In this document: positions 25,546-36,095 of the stretch, one piece after another
How the letters are laid out: each line of letters opens with the position of its first letter
Numbering within the stretch: position 1 is the stretch's first letter
NCBI GenBank assembly: GCA_947492525.1
Contig: CANLNQ010000008.1
Span: forward strand, 166,619-230,618
Length of the DNA stretch: 64,000 nt
Reading direction: 5' to 3'
DNA from: an uncultured Granulosicoccus sp.
GTDB taxonomy: Bacteria; Pseudomonadota; Gammaproteobacteria; Granulosicoccales; Granulosicoccaceae
Position numbers and translations under genes: made by a program
The notes under the pieces: model-generated
Seen by the model: only the letters and a program-made list of their open reading frames with translations
Databases searched by the model: none
Told to the model about the DNA's origin: nothing

Positions 25546-27048
25546 ATGAGTAAAGATATCCTGCTCGTTGTTGACGCCGTTTCGAATGAGAAAGGCGTTG
25601 ATGAAAGCATAATTTTCGAAGCGCTCGAAGCAGCGCTCGCGTCGGCTACCCGCAAGCGTCACGGTGGTGATATCGAGGTGCGGGTTGCCATCGATCGGGA
25701 AACCGGCGATTACAAGACGTATCGCTGTTGGGAAATCGTGGCCGATGATGCCGAGATGGAGTTTCCATTGCGGCAAATCACCTTGTCGGCAGCGCAGTAT
25801 GATGCGCCCGAGCTGGAAATCGGCGGGTTCGTCGAAGAGGAAATCGAATCGGTCGACTTCGGTCGTATTGCTGCACAGACTGCCAAGCAGGTTATCGTGC
25901 AGAAGGTTCGGGAAGCCGAGCGCGAACGTGTCGTCGATGCCTACCGTGGACGGGTGGGCGAGCTGGTCATGGGTATCGTCAAGCGGCTCGAGCGAGGCGG
26001 TGTCTATCTGGACTTGGGAAGTAACGCCGAAGCCTATATATCTCGCGAGGACATGATTCCACGTGAAGCCGTAAGACCCGGTGACCGCCTTCGCGGATAC
26101 CTTCGTGAAGTGCGCAGCGAGCCGCGTGGCCCGCAGTTGTTCGTCACACGAACGGCTCCCGAATTCCTGATCGAGCTGTTCAAGCTGGAAGTGCCTGAAG
26201 TGGGCCAGGGTGTCATTGTCATCAATGGTGCGGCTCGCGATCCCAGTGCACGGGCCAAGATTGCCGTGTCATCGCTCGATCCACGCCTGGATCCGGTGGG
26301 TGCCTGTGTCGGCATGCGTGGTTCACGGGTTCAGACGGTGTCAAACGAGCTGGCTGGAGAGCGAATCGATATCATTCTCTACAACGAGAATCCGGCTCAG
26401 TTCGTGATCAACGCCATGGCGCCTGCCGAAGTCAAGGGCATCGTGGTGGATGAAGACAAGGGCAGTATGGACATTGCCGTTGAAAGTGACAAACTGTCCC
26501 TGGCCATTGGTCGTGGCGGCCAGAATGTGCGGCTCGCTTCCGAGCTCACCGGCTGGACATTGAACGTCATGGACGAATCAGCGGCCGAAGAGAAGAGCGA
26601 AGAAGAGTCCAAGGCGACACTTCAGGTATTCGTCGATCAACTGGATGTCGATGAGGAAGTTGCTCTGATACTGGTACAGGAAGGCTTCACGACCGTAGAG
26701 GAAGTGGCCTACGTGCCAAGAGAGGAGCTTCTCGATATTGACGAATTCGAAGAAGAGATCGTTGACGAGCTGCGAAGCCGCGCTCAGGATGCACTGCTGA
26801 CCAAGGCGATTGCAACCGAAGAGAAGCTGGGAGGCAATACGCCGACAGCCGAACTGGTCGCGATGGAAGGGATGAGTGAAGAGCTGGCCTTTGAAATGGC
26901 TGCTCACGAGATTTTGACAATAGATGATCTGGCCGATCAGTCGGTCGACGACCTGATGGTCGTGCAGGGAATGGATGAAGAGCTTGCCGGTACCCTGATC
27001 ATGAAAGCACGAGAGAGCTGGTTTGCCGATGCCGAGGCTGAAGAATAG
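25546..27048 (+). CDS. nusA: Transcription termination/antitermination factor NusA
   Basis: This 500-residue protein binds RNA polymerase and nascent RNA and modulates pausing, termination and antitermination. It has the N-terminal polymerase-binding domain, an S1 domain ([20 protein letters not shown]), two KH domains ([37 protein letters not shown]) and two C-terminal acidic helical repeats, as in gammaproteobacterial NusA. The length matches the E. coli type. It is 93 bases after rimP and 69 before infB. Confidence 0.96.
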   Translation: MSKDILLVVDAVSNEKGVDESIIFEALEAALASATRKRHGGDIEVRVAIDRETGDYKTYRCWEIVADDAEMEFPLRQITLSAAQYDAPELEIGGFVEEEIESVDFGRIAAQTAKQVIVQKVREAERERVVDAYRGRVGELVMGIVKRLERGGVYLDLGSNAEAYISREDMIPREAVRPGDRLRGYLREVRSEPRGPQLFVTRTAPEFLIELFKLEVPEVGQGVIVINGAARDPSARAKIAVSSLDPRLDPVGACVGMRGSRVQTVSNELAGERIDIILYNENPAQFVINAMAPAEVKGIVVDEDKGSMDIAVESDKLSLAIGRGGQNVRLASELTGWTLNVMDESAAEEKSEEESKATLQVFVDQLDVDEEVALILVQEGFTTVEEVAYVPREELLDIDEFEEEIVDELRSRAQDALLTKAIATEEKLGGNTPTAELVAMEGMSEELAFEMAAHEILTIDDLADQSVDDLMVVQGMDEELAGTLIMKARESWFADAEAEE

Positions 27049-27117
27049 GCACCGGCGGAAGCAGGCAAGCAGTACCTCCCGGGTAACCGGTCGTACGGGG
27101 AACATACAAGAGAAGCT

Positions 27118-30075
27118 ATGGCTGAAGTTACAGTAAAACAGCTCGCGCAAGTCGTTGGAACACCAGTTGACAAGTTGCTGGAGCAGCTTGGTGATGCGGG
27201 TGTCGCCAAGACAGGCGAAAATGACATGATCTCCGATTCGGAGAAGCTGACCTTGCTCACTCATCTGCGCGAGTCGCGCGGGAGTTCGGCGGGCGGTGGC
27301 GCCAGCAAGAAGATCACGCTCAAGCGCAAGCGTGTCAGCGAGCTGAAAACCGATCCATCGGGTCGCAAGAAAGTCAATGTCGAGGTGCGTGCCAGGCGAA
27401 CCTATGTGCGGCCGGGTGGGGAAGATGCCACCGATGAGGCGGCGAGTGGCGATGTGGCTGAAAAGCTCGTTGATGCACCGGCTGTCGAACCGGCAGTCGA
27501 CAGCCCTGCGCCGGTTGCGGATGCGCCTGAGGTCGAGGCAGCTGAGGCCAGCGTGAAAGAGGATGTCGCCGAGCAGTCCGCACCGGAAGCACCCGCTGCC
27601 GAACCCGAGCTTGCGCAGAGCGCGGCCGAAGCGCCGGAGCCAGCCAGCGCCGCAGACAGTGCCGCCGATGCAGCGGCAGCTGCCGAGCAGGTAGCTGCAC
27701 AGGTTGCAGCGCAAGCTGCGAAGGCGGCTGAAGCGGCCAGCAAGCCCAAGTTGTCAGCGGCCGATGCGGCGGCTGAAGCGGTGCGCCAGGCTGAAGCCCA
27801 GGCGGCTGCGGCTGTGGCTGCCCAGACTGAAGCGGCGGCAAGTGCTGCGCCGGAAGCGGCATCGGAAGAATCCCTCTCGCCGGCTGAAAAGGCTCGCAAG
27901 GCTCGTGAGGCTGCCAAACGTCTGGAAGCTGAGACAGCGGCCCGTGCCGCTGCCGAGCGGATGGCCGAAAAGCAGGCAGCTGCAGCCCGTCGGCAGGAAG
28001 CGGACGAGAACTCCAAGCGTGAACGTGAGCGAAAGGAGCAGGAACGTGTTGCTGCCGAGCTGCAGCGACGAGCTGCCATGGAAGCACAGCAGGCTGCCAG
28101 CAGCAACGACCGTGGTAATGCTCGCGGACCCGACAAGCCGAAAGGCAAGGGGCGTGGCAAGAGCGGCGGAGGCGGCGGTGGTGATACCCGTTACGGCCGT
28201 AACCAGCTGCATGTGGCCAAGGGCAAGTCCGGTCGTCGCAAGGGCGGCAAGGGCGGGCGTCGTGCTCTGCCGAGCAACTTCGAGGCGAAGCATGCCTTCG
28301 AACGTCCGACAACACCTGTCGTGCGTGAAGTCGATGTACCCGAGACCATCACGGTCGCCGAACTGGCCAACAAGATGGCCGTCAAGGCCGCCGAGGTGAT
28401 CAAGGCGATGATGACCATGGGTGTCATGGCTACCATCAATCAGCTGCTTGATCAGGACACAGCCATACTGGTCGTCGAGGAGATGGGTCACAAGGCCAAT
28501 CCGATGAGTGCTGATGACGTGGAAGCCGCGCTGGCGGCGCTGGTTGCCGGTGAGCGTGAGGGCGATGCTGTCCCCAGGCCTCCGGTCGTCACGATCATGG
28601 GCCATGTCGATCACGGCAAGACCTCGCTGCTCGATTACATCCGGCGTTCGCGAGTGGCTTCTGGCGAAGCCGGTGGAATCACGCAGCACATCGGTGCCTA
28701 TCAGACGCATACCGATAACGGTGATATCACCTTCCTGGATACACCGGGACACGCGGCCTTCACCTCCATGAGAGCGCGCGGTGCACAAGCCACGGATATC
28801 GTTGTGCTGGTTGTTGCGGCCGATGATGGTGTCATGCCGCAAACGGTAGAAGGTATTCAACATGCTCGCGCGGCTGACGTACCCCTGATCATTGCCATCA
28901 ACAAGATGGACAAGGAAGGCGTTGATCCGGAGCGTGTCCGCAATGAGCTGGCGCAGCACGATGTCATTTCGGAAGAATGGGGTGGTGATACGCAATTCGT
29001 GCCATTGTCGGCGCTCACCGGTGAAGGTGTGGACAAGCTGCTTGATGCCTTGATTCTGCAGGCCGAAGTGCTGGAACTGGAAGCTGTGCCCGAGGGCAAC
29101 GCAGCCGGTACGGTCATCGAGGCATCTCTGGACAAGGGCAAGGGGCCTGTGGCAACCATCCTCGTTCAGGAAGGTACGCTCAAGCGTGGCGACAGTTTCA
29201 TCTGTGGGCAGGTCACGGGTCGGGTTCGAGCGATGTTCGACGAAAACGGCCAGGCTGTCGAAGAGGCAGGACCCTCCACACCTGTGCAGGTACTCGGTCT
29301 GTCAGCCACGCCAAATGCCGGTGATGAGATGCTGGTAGCGGCGGATGAAAAGAGTGCTCGAGAGCTGGCCGAGCTACGTCATGGCAAGCAGCGGGATGCT
29401 CGCCTGGCCGAACGTCGTCCTGCTCGCATGGAAGATGTGTTCTCCCAGATCAAGGGCACGGTGCCTGTCGTCAACTTTGTCGTCAAGGCCGACGTGAAAG
29501 GCAGCTTCGAGGCCATTCGGGACTCACTGGAAAAACTCAGCACCGACGAGGTCGAAGTCAGGGTTGTGGGCGGTGGTGTCGGTGGCATCAACGAGTCCGA
29601 TGCCAATCTGGCCTCGGCTTCCAATGCCATCCTGGTCGGCTTCAACGTCCGTGCCGATGGCGCTGCGCGACGACTGGTGCAGGAACAGGAAACCGATCTG
29701 CGCTACTACAGTGTCATCTACGAGTTGATCGATCTGGCCAAGCAACTGGCTGGTGGTCTGCTGGCACCGGAAGTACGTGAACGCATCATCGGTAATGCAG
29801 AAGTGGGTGAAGTGTTTACCTCACCCAAGTTCGGTCAGATTGCCGGTTGTATGGTCGTTGATGGTGTCGTGCGCAAGGACGAGCCCATCCGTGTACTGCG
29901 CGACAATGTCGTTATCTATGAAGGCGAGCTGGAATCCCTGCGACGCTTCAAGGATGACGTCAAGGAAGTGCGTATGGGTACCGAATGCGGTATCGGTGTC
30001 AAGAACTACACCGATGTCCGTCCGGGCGACATGATCGAGGTGTTCGAGCGCACCGAGGTAGCTCGCACACTGTGA
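27118..30075 (+). CDS. infB: Translation initiation factor IF-2
   Basis: This 985-residue GTPase brings fMet-tRNA to the 30S subunit. After a short N-terminal IF2N domain ([19 protein letters not shown]) comes a long Ala/Glu/Arg-rich linker (about 100-340), a Gly/Lys-rich basic patch and a second IF2N region. The G domain follows with GHVDHGKT (495-502), DTPGH and NKMD, then domains II, III and the fMet-binding domain IV. The longer size compared with E. coli (890) comes from the repetitive linker, whose Ala-rich codons also create long false open frames on the other strand. Confidence 0.96.
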   Translation: MAEVTVKQLAQVVGTPVDKLLEQLGDAGVAKTGENDMISDSEKLTLLTHLRESRGSSAGGGASKKITLKRKRVSELKTDPSGRKKVNVEVRARRTYVRPGGEDATDEAASGDVAEKLVDAPAVEPAVDSPAPVADAPEVEAAEASVKEDVAEQSAPEAPAAEPELAQSAAEAPEPASAADSAADAAAAAEQVAAQVAAQAAKAAEAASKPKLSAADAAAEAVRQAEAQAAAAVAAQTEAAASAAPEAASEESLSPAEKARKAREAAKRLEAETAARAAAERMAEKQAAAARRQEADENSKRERERKEQERVAAELQRRAAMEAQQAASSNDRGNARGPDKPKGKGRGKSGGGGGGDTRYGRNQLHVAKGKSGRRKGGKGGRRALPSNFEAKHAFERPTTPVVREVDVPETITVAELANKMAVKAAEVIKAMMTMGVMATINQLLDQDTAILVVEEMGHKANPMSADDVEAALAALVAGEREGDAVPRPPVVTIMGHVDHGKTSLLDYIRRSRVASGEAGGITQHIGAYQTHTDNGDITFLDTPGHAAFTSMRARGAQATDIVVLVVAADDGVMPQTVEGIQHARAADVPLIIAINKMDKEGVDPERVRNELAQHDVISEEWGGDTQFVPLSALTGEGVDKLLDALILQAEVLELEAVPEGNAAGTVIEASLDKGKGPVATILVQEGTLKRGDSFICGQVTGRVRAMFDENGQAVEEAGPSTPVQVLGLSATPNAGDEMLVAADEKSARELAELRHGKQRDARLAERRPARMEDVFSQIKGTVPVVNFVVKADVKGSFEAIRDSLEKLSTDEVEVRVVGGGVGGINESDANLASASNAILVGFNVRADGAARRLVQEQETDLRYYSVIYELIDLAKQLAGGLLAPEVRERIIGNAEVGEVFTSPKFGQIAGCMVVDGVVRKDEPIRVLRDNVVIYEGELESLRRFKDDVKEVRMGTECGIGVKNYTDVRPGDMIEVFERTEVARTL

Positions 30076-30485
30076 CAAACGACTATCCAAGAAGTCACCG
30101 GGTTGCCGATTTCATCCAGCGCGAGCTGGCTGGGCTGATCCGGACTGAAGTACGTGATCCGCGGATCTCACCGATGCTGACCCTGGCATCGGTAGAGGTC
30201 TCGCGGGATCTGTCCGTGGCAAAAGTGTATTACTCCTTGCTCGATGCGGGCGAACACAAGGAAACCCAGGCGGCACTCGAACGTGCCTCAGGGTTCCTGC
30301 GCCGACAGCTGGCGCGTCAGATGAACACCCGTTCAGTGCCGCAATTGCGCTTCTTCTATGACGATTCGGCTGAACGTGGTGCGATGATGTCGGCCTTGAT
30401 CGCTGATGCTGTTGCCACCAATACGACCAACGACGATGAGTCTGGCGAGGGTGCTGCCGAAAACCAATCGGCAGACCAGGACTGA
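30072..30485 (+). CDS. rbfA: Ribosome-binding factor A
   Basis: This 137-residue KH-fold protein acts in late 16S rRNA 5'-end processing. Motifs are [36 protein letters not shown] and [11 protein letters not shown]. The start is GTG 30072, whose GTGA overlaps the infB stop by four bases, giving translational coupling. The acidic, Asn-rich C-terminal tail ([12 protein letters not shown]) extends past the fold. Confidence 0.93.
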   Translation: MTNDYPRSHRVADFIQRELAGLIRTEVRDPRISPMLTLASVEVSRDLSVAKVYYSLLDAGEHKETQAALERASGFLRRQLARQMNTRSVPQLRFFYDDSAERGAMMSALIADAVATNTTNDDESGEGAAENQSADQD

Positions 30486-30554
30486 CCAGCAGGCGGATGG
30501 TGGCCGATGCCATCGTCCGTTTCTCTTCCCGTCGCATCTATCGGATAAACAACC

Positions 30555-31631
30555 TTGAGTCGTCGAAATCGCAAGGGCCGCGCGGTTCATGGCATCCTGT
30601 TGCTGGACAAGCCTTCCGGTGGTAGCTCCAACCACGCACTGCAACGGGCCAAGCGCCTGTTCGGGGCCAGAAAGGCTGGTCATACGGGCAGTCTGGATCC
30701 TCTGGCTACCGGCATGCTGCCGATCTGTTTTGGTGAAGCCACCAAGCTCAGTGCCTTCTCGCTGGATGCTGACAAGGGCTACGAGACAACCCTGCAATTG
30801 GGGGTGACTACCAACTCTGCAGATGCCGATGGCGAGGTGCTGGAGCAGCGACCGGTCCCCGAGTGGCTGACGCTCGAGTCCTTCACCGAAATCTGTCACC
30901 GCTTTCGTGGACCGCAGCAGCAAGTGCCGCCGATGGTATCGGCCATCAAGATCGATGGCCAGCGTCTCTATAAACTGGCGCGCGAGGGCAAGGAGATAGA
31001 CAGACCGGCACGCTCGGTGGTGATTCATGATCTGCAGGTACTGTCTTTTTCGGGAACGAGCGCACGACTCACAGTACGTTGCTCCAAGGGCACTTATATT
31101 CGATCACTGGTGACCGATATAGGCGAAGCCATCGGTTGCGGCGCGCACGTGGCTCAATTGCGCCGAACATTCGTGTCACCGTTTCAGCCGCAGGCGATGG
31201 TGACACTGGATGCGCTGGAACAGATGGCGCCCGCGCGTAACACGCTGAAAAGTGATGCAGATCCAGATGACCTCAGTGCCATGGATGAGCTGTTGTTACC
31301 CCTCGATGCCGGCCTGGGTCATCTGCCAGCTGTCAGTCTGGACGAGGCGTCTCTGGCAACGTTTCAGCGGGGTCAGTCAGCGCCTTGCCGACCATTGACT
31401 GCCGATTCACTGCCGCTTGTGAGTGCCAGTACCGATTCCACGCTTGCGGCAACGTCAGCAGGCCCCAGTATGGACGATGCCAGTGACTTGTCTGCCGCTG
31501 ATACCGGGCCAGGCAACGATTCCAGGCCGCCGTGCCGGGTTTATGACGTTTCCGGACGATTGGCGGGACTGGGAGAATTACACGAAACTGGCGAACTGGT
31601 TGCACCCAGGCGGGTCCTTCAATGGGACTGA
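30555..31631 (+). CDS. truB: tRNA pseudouridine-55 synthase TruB
   Basis: This 358-residue enzyme makes pseudouridine 55 in the T-loop of tRNAs. The catalytic Asp lies in GHTGSLDPLATGMLPICFGEA, with YKLAREG and CSKGTYIRSLVTDIGEAIGCGAH also conserved. It starts with TTG at 30555. The C-terminal PUA-like region is split by a low-complexity Ser/Ala/Asp segment at about 285-330 that makes the protein some 45 residues longer than E. coli TruB. The frame then returns to a normal ending (RVYDVSGRLAGLGEL). No frameshift is seen. Confidence 0.93.
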   Translation: MSRRNRKGRAVHGILLLDKPSGGSSNHALQRAKRLFGARKAGHTGSLDPLATGMLPICFGEATKLSAFSLDADKGYETTLQLGVTTNSADADGEVLEQRPVPEWLTLESFTEICHRFRGPQQQVPPMVSAIKIDGQRLYKLAREGKEIDRPARSVVIHDLQVLSFSGTSARLTVRCSKGTYIRSLVTDIGEAIGCGAHVAQLRRTFVSPFQPQAMVTLDALEQMAPARNTLKSDADPDDLSAMDELLLPLDAGLGHLPAVSLDEASLATFQRGQSAPCRPLTADSLPLVSASTDSTLAATSAGPSMDDASDLSAADTGPGNDSRPPCRVYDVSGRLAGLGELHETGELVAPRRVLQWD

Positions 31632-31633
31632 AC

Positions 31634-31642
31634 TGGTACAAT
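31634..31642 (+). promoter_or_regulatory. Extended -10 promoter candidate for rpsO
   Basis: TGG-TACAAT lies just after the truB stop and 76 bases before rpsO. It matches an extended -10 box; the -35 region is not recognisable. A separate rpsO promoter is usual in gammaproteobacteria. Confidence 0.4.
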
Positions 31643-31717
31643 ATCGGGTTATCAGCCGTAAATTGCGGCAGATAGACAACACACACAAATCAATTCGTAC
31701 TGGAGTATCAACTCAAC

Positions 31718-31990
31718 ATGTCTTGCCTTAGCGCTGAACAAAAAGCGGAAATCGTCAAAGAACACCAGACCGACTCTACGGACACAGGGTCACCAGAAGT
31801 ACAAGTAGCATTGCTGTCTGCGCGAATTTCTCATCTGACTGAACATTTCAAAGAACACAAGCACGACCATCACTCACGTCGTGGCCTGCTGAGAATGGTA
31901 AATCAGCGACGTAAATTGCTCGATTACCTGCACCGCAAGGATGCCAGCCGCTATCAGAATCTGATCAAGCGCCTGGGTCTGCGCCGCTAA
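31718..31990 (+). CDS. rpsO: 30S ribosomal protein S15
   Basis: This 90-residue primary 16S-binding protein bridges to the 50S subunit. It matches the family along its whole length ([51 protein letters not shown]). One extra residue (Cys3) is present relative to the common start MSLS. It lies between truB and pnp, the usual order, and in other bacteria represses its own translation; no pseudoknot was modelled here. Confidence 0.96.
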   Translation: MSCLSAEQKAEIVKEHQTDSTDTGSPEVQVALLSARISHLTEHFKEHKHDHHSRRGLLRMVNQRRKLLDYLHRKDASRYQNLIKRLGLRR

Positions 31991-32055
31991 GGGCGGCTCT
32001 TCAAAGGAGTCCATCCCATCAGCTGGCAGCAATCCATCTGGTGGCAGTGTAACGA

Positions 32056-32074
32056 GGCCTCGGCAGCCGAGGCC
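32056..32074 (+). promoter_or_regulatory. Leader hairpin between rpsO and pnp
   Basis: GGCCTCGG (32056-32063) and CCGAGGCC (32067-32074) form a perfect eight-base stem with a three-base loop, 23 bases before the pnp start. There is no T-run, so it is not a normal intrinsic terminator. In E. coli the pnp leader hairpin is cut by RNase III and lets PNPase repress its own mRNA; this element is in the matching position. Confidence 0.55.
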
Positions 32075-32097
32075 GCTTACCTTCTCAGGAACACTTT

Positions 32098-34203
32098 GTG
32101 ACCATACATTCAAAAACTTTTCAATTTGGTAACGAGACCGTTACCTTGCAGACTGGCGAAATCGCCCGTCAGGCAAGTTGCGCAATCGTTGCCAGCATGG
32201 GCGATACCGTCGTTCTGGTCACCGCCGTTGGCCGGAAAGAGGCCAAACCCGGTCAGAACTTCTTCCCTCTGACCATCAACTACCAGGAAAAGACCTACGC
32301 TGCGGGAAAGATTCCCGGCGGTTTCTTCAAGCGTGAAGGTCGACCCAGCGAATCCGAAACGCTGATTTCGCGTCTGATCGATCGCCCGTTGCGTCCTCTC
32401 TTTCCCAAGGGCTTCATGAACGAAGTACAGGTCATCGCCACCGTGATGTCTCTGGATCCGGAAATAAGCGCAGATATTCCAGCGTTGTTGGGTGCTTCCG
32501 CCGCACTGGCCTGCTCCGGCATGCCTTTCGCCGGCCCTATCGGTGCAGCCAAGGTGGGTTACATCGATGGAGAATACGTTCTCAATCCATCGGTATCCCA
32601 GATGGAAGAATCCAAACTGGATCTCGTTGTTGCCGGTACCGATACAGCGGTGCTGATGGTCGAGTCGGAAGCCGATCAACTGTCTGAATCCGTCATGCTC
32701 GATGCGGTCATGTTCGGACACGATCAGATGCAGACAGCCATCACCGCCATCAAGGCACTGGCTGTTGATGTCAACGCCACACCGTGGGACTGGCAGTCAC
32801 CTGAAGCCGATGCCACTCTGGCACAGAAGGTCGATGAGGCAGCTCGTGCTGATCTGACGGCCGCCTACCAGATAGCTGACAAGATGGCTCGTCAGGATGC
32901 CGTGTCTGATGCCAAGGCCAAGGTGGTAGAGGCCCTGGCCGCTGCCGAAGGTGAGGAAGGCTACAGTGCTGGCGATGTGAAGGATGCTTTCAGCAAGCTG
33001 GAAAAATCCATCGTACGTACCCGCATCATTGCCGGTGAGCCGCGCATCGATGGTCGTACTACCGATACCGTTCGACCCATCACGGTTCACACCGGTATCC
33101 TGCCGCGCACTCACGGTTCTGCCGTGTTCACTCGTGGTGAAACACAGGCCATCGTCGCTGCAACTCTGGGCACCACGCGTGATGCACAGATCATCGACGC
33201 GCTGAGTGGCGAGACGCGCATGGCGTTCATGCTGCACTACAACTTTCCTCCGTACTCGGTTGGCGAAACCGGCTTTGTCGGTTCACCCAAGCGACGTGAG
33301 ATCGGGCATGGCAAACTAGCCAAGCGTGGCGTCCAGGCGGTCATGCCTGACGAAGAGGACTTCCCGTACACCATCCGTGTTGTTTCGGAAATCACTGAAT
33401 CGAACGGTTCCAGCTCCATGGCATCGGTCTGTGGTACCTCTCTGGCTCTGATGGATGCTGGTGTTCCGCTGAAAGCGCCGGTAGCCGGTATTGCCATGGG
33501 TCTCATCAAGGAAGACGATGGTTATGCCGTTCTGTCTGACATCCTGGGTGATGAAGATCACCTGGGCGACATGGACTTCAAGGTGGCTGGTTCTGCTGAT
33601 GGTGTGACTGCTCTGCAGATGGACATCAAGATTCAGGGCATCACTCGCGAAATCATGGAAAAGGCGCTGGAGCAGGCCAAAGGCGGTCGTATCTGGATCC
33701 TGGGTGAGATGGCCAAGGTTCTGGCAGAGCCACGTGGCGATCTGTCCGAGCATGCACCACGCTTCATCACCATCAAGATCAACCCCGAGAAGATCGCAGC
33801 TGTCATCGGTAAGGGGGGTGCCGTCATCCGTGCACTGACTGAAGAGACAGGCGCTACCATCGACATCGGTGATGATGGCCTGATCAAGATCGCGTCCAGC
33901 GATCGTACAGCGGGTGAAGAAGCCCGTCGTCGTATCGAGCTGATTACCGCTGACATCGAAGTGGGCACCATCTACGAAGGCCGTGTACAGAAGATCATGG
34001 ACTTCGGTGCTTTCGTCAACATCCTGCCTGGCAAGGATGGTCTGGTACACATCTCTCAGATCTCTGACCAGCGTGTGCAGAACGTCGCTGACGAGCTGTC
34101 CGAAGGACAGGTTGTCAAGGTCAAGGTGCTGGAAGTGGACAAGCAGGGCCGTATTCGCCTGAGCATGAAAGCCGTTGAAGAAGGCGAAGCTGTCAGCAGC
34201 TGA
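32098..34203 (+). CDS. pnp: Polyribonucleotide nucleotidyltransferase (PNPase)
   Basis: This 701-residue phosphorolytic 3'-5' exoribonuclease is part of the RNA degradosome. It has two RNase PH domains (the second around [18 protein letters not shown] and [11 protein letters not shown]), a KH domain ([20 protein letters not shown]) and an S1 domain at the C-terminus ([21 protein letters not shown]). Translation begins at GTG 32098 with AGGA upstream. The length matches E. coli PNPase. Confidence 0.96.
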   Translation: MTIHSKTFQFGNETVTLQTGEIARQASCAIVASMGDTVVLVTAVGRKEAKPGQNFFPLTINYQEKTYAAGKIPGGFFKREGRPSESETLISRLIDRPLRPLFPKGFMNEVQVIATVMSLDPEISADIPALLGASAALACSGMPFAGPIGAAKVGYIDGEYVLNPSVSQMEESKLDLVVAGTDTAVLMVESEADQLSESVMLDAVMFGHDQMQTAITAIKALAVDVNATPWDWQSPEADATLAQKVDEAARADLTAAYQIADKMARQDAVSDAKAKVVEALAAAEGEEGYSAGDVKDAFSKLEKSIVRTRIIAGEPRIDGRTTDTVRPITVHTGILPRTHGSAVFTRGETQAIVAATLGTTRDAQIIDALSGETRMAFMLHYNFPPYSVGETGFVGSPKRREIGHGKLAKRGVQAVMPDEEDFPYTIRVVSEITESNGSSSMASVCGTSLALMDAGVPLKAPVAGIAMGLIKEDDGYAVLSDILGDEDHLGDMDFKVAGSADGVTALQMDIKIQGITREIMEKALEQAKGGRIWILGEMAKVLAEPRGDLSEHAPRFITIKINPEKIAAVIGKGGAVIRALTEETGATIDIGDDGLIKIASSDRTAGEEARRRIELITADIEVGTIYEGRVQKIMDFGAFVNILPGKDGLVHISQISDQRVQNVADELSEGQVVKVKVLEVDKQGRIRLSMKAVEEGEAVSS

Positions 34204-34213
34204 GTCAGTACAC

Positions 34214-34236
34214 CACGGCAAGCCTGGCTTGCCGTG
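34214..34236 (+). terminator. Strong hairpin after pnp (first of two)
   Basis: CACGGCAAGCC and GGCTTGCCGTG are perfect inverted repeats around a single T, so nine or so pairs can form with a five-base loop. It starts 10 bases after the pnp stop, has no T-run, and lies just before a true terminator; it may protect the 3' end of the mRNA. Confidence 0.5.
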
Positions 34237-34253
34237 ACAAGCATGAAGAAAGA

Positions 34254-34276
34254 GGGGGCTCCGGGCCTCCTTTTTT
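34254..34276 (+). terminator. Intrinsic terminator of the rimP-pnp operon
   Basis: GGGGGC (34254-34259) pairs with GCCTCC (34265-34270), with one G-T pair and loop TCCGG, followed at once by six T residues. Position after pnp fits the end of the translation operon. Confidence 0.8.
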
Positions 34277-34366
34277 GTGGGCGCGTTTTTCGAATCGCAG
34301 CGGGCATTGACGGTGTTGTCTGCGTTGACGCAAGCTTGTGTCCGTATACCGAATGAAGGGTTTGTC

Positions 34367-34855
34367 ATGTCGATACCGCCCAGACAGCAAGGCATTGATG
34401 AAGACTACATGAATCAGGCGCTGGCGTTGGCAGCGCATGCCGGTCGAAACGGTGAAGTCCCGGTCGGTGCGCTGCTGGTGCTGGATGGGCAGATTCTGGG
34501 CAGCGGCGAGAATCGCTGTGTGATGGATCATGACCCGTCGGCCCATGCCGAGGTACTGGCGGTGCGAGCGGCTGCGCTGAAGGCTCGTTCCTCACGACTG
34601 GATGGGGCTACCTTGTACGTCACCCTGGAACCCTGCCTGATGTGCTGCGGCATCCTGCTGCAGGCGCGTATTGCAAGGCTGGTGTTCGGTGCAAGAGAAC
34701 CGCGCACCGGTGGTGTGGTGAGTATTCACGAAGCGTTGCGACTGCCCGGGGTAGGTCATCACATCGCCGTCACGGAAGGCGTTCTTGCAGAGCAAGGCGC
34801 CGCTCTGATGCAGTCCTTCTTTCATGAGCTGCGTCAGTCCGGTTCGGCGCCGTAA
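34367..34855 (+). CDS. tadA: tRNA-specific adenosine deaminase TadA
   Basis: This 162-residue zinc deaminase converts A34 to inosine in tRNA-Arg(ACG). The zinc site is complete: HAE in DPSAHAEVLAV and PCxxC in TLEPCLMCCGILLQA. NRCVMDHDPSAHAE and ARIARLVFGAREPRTGG are family-specific. The start at ATG 34367 has AAGGG upstream and fits the family length; the frame extends upstream into the terminator and that part is not used. Confidence 0.93.
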   Translation: MSIPPRQQGIDEDYMNQALALAAHAGRNGEVPVGALLVLDGQILGSGENRCVMDHDPSAHAEVLAVRAAALKARSSRLDGATLYVTLEPCLMCCGILLQARIARLVFGAREPRTGGVVSIHEALRLPGVGHHIAVTEGVLAEQGAALMQSFFHELRQSGSAP

Positions 34856-35030
34856 TTCTGCCTTGGCTGGTCGTCGTCCCGCTCGGCTGGCGCTGATGGG
34901 AGCCATACCAGAAGCACAGTCTTGCTGAGCTTCATGAACCGTATCGAGCTCGGTATGGAGGGCCCCTTGGTGTGAGACATCATCTGCCGATAGTGCGATG
35001 ATGCAGCATTGCTGAAGGCGCTGTATTTCG

Positions 35031-36095
35031 ATGACGGTATTGCAGATCGCGGTGGTCGGTGCTGGACTGATCGGACAAGTCCATATCCGAACCATTCATT
35101 CCAATGACGGGTGTTGCCTGCAGGCGATAGTGGACCCCGGTGGCAATGCCGCCGAGCTGGCTGCCGCATACCAGGTTCCGCACTTCGACTCTCTGCAGGG
35201 CTTGCTGGACTCACAACGGCCGGATGCCGTCATCATCGCCACACCCAACGCCCTGCATGTGGAGCAGACACGGCAATGCCTGTCCGCCGGTATTCCGGTG
35301 TTGCTGGAGAAACCGGTCGCAACCGATCATGCCAGTGGCCTGGTGCTGGCTGAGGAGGTGAAACGCTGTGGGGTACCCGTTCTGGTCGGGCACCACCGTG
35401 CGCACAGTGACATCATGTCCAGAGCCTGCGAAACCATCGCCAGTGGTCAGCTGGGGCGCCTGGTGTCCATCATGGGCAGTGCTCAGTTCTACAAGCCTGT
35501 CGACTATTTCAAGCAGGCACCGTGGCGGAGCCGGTCAGGTGGTGGACCGGTTCTGATCAACATGATTCATGAGATACACAATCTGCGCATGCTGATGGGG
35601 GAGATCACCCACGTCCAGGCGATGGCATCCAGGGCGACAAGGCAGTTCGAGGTGGAAGATACCGTTGCCATCACTCTGCGTTTCGCCAGTGGTGCTCTGG
35701 GGACATTCCTGTTGTCGGATACGGCTGCCAGCGCTGCCAGCTGGGAGCTGACCTCCGGTGAAAATCCTGCTTACCCACAGCAGCATGACGAGAACTGCTA
35801 CTGGATCGCGGGGACCCGAGGCAGCTTGTCCGTGCCGACCCTGACGACACGCTTTCATCCTGAGGAGCAGGAGTCCTCCTGGTGGCAGCGAATGACTGAG
35901 ACAGTGCCGACTCGAGCGCAGGTCGACCCTCTGTCCCGGCAGTTGGCGCATTTTCTCGCGGTGGTGCGTGGCGAGGCTGTGCCGCGAGTGAGTGTCGAGG
36001 ATGGCCTGGCGAACCTGCGGGTTGTCGAAGCGATCTCGTTGGCGAGTACCTCCGCTCGGATGATTTCACTGGATCAGCAGCAGACACGCACATGA
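35031..36095 (+). CDS. Gfo/Idh/MocA-family NAD(P)-dependent oxidoreductase
   Basis: This 354-residue protein has the N-terminal Rossmann motif (VVGAGLIGQVHIRTI), the EKPVATD motif typical of the family (LLEKPVATDHASG), and a C-terminal beta-sheet substrate domain with GGGPVLINMIHEIHNLRML, where the His may take part in catalysis. Members oxidise sugar or cyclitol hydroxyls. The gene overlaps the EamA transporter by four bases and is followed by a HAD phosphatase, then a polyol transporter, so a sugar or polyol substrate is likely. Confidence 0.88.
   Translation: MTVLQIAVVGAGLIGQVHIRTIHSNDGCCLQAIVDPGGNAAELAAAYQVPHFDSLQGLLDSQRPDAVIIATPNALHVEQTRQCLSAGIPVLLEKPVATDHASGLVLAEEVKRCGVPVLVGHHRAHSDIMSRACETIASGQLGRLVSIMGSAQFYKPVDYFKQAPWRSRSGGGPVLINMIHEIHNLRMLMGEITHVQAMASRATRQFEVEDTVAITLRFASGALGTFLLSDTAASAASWELTSGENPAYPQQHDENCYWIAGTRGSLSVPTLTTRFHPEEQESSWWQRMTETVPTRAQVDPLSRQLAHFLAVVRGEAVPRVSVEDGLANLRVVEAISLASTSARMISLDQQQTRT

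Noticed and set aside
26578..28995. Minus-strand open frames opposite nusA and infB
   Set aside because: These come from Ala/Glu-rich codons of NusA and IF-2 read backwards and show no conserved features.
31300..31631. Frameshift in truB
   Set aside because: The odd Ser/Asp-rich stretch remains in frame and the normal C-terminal ending follows in the same frame.
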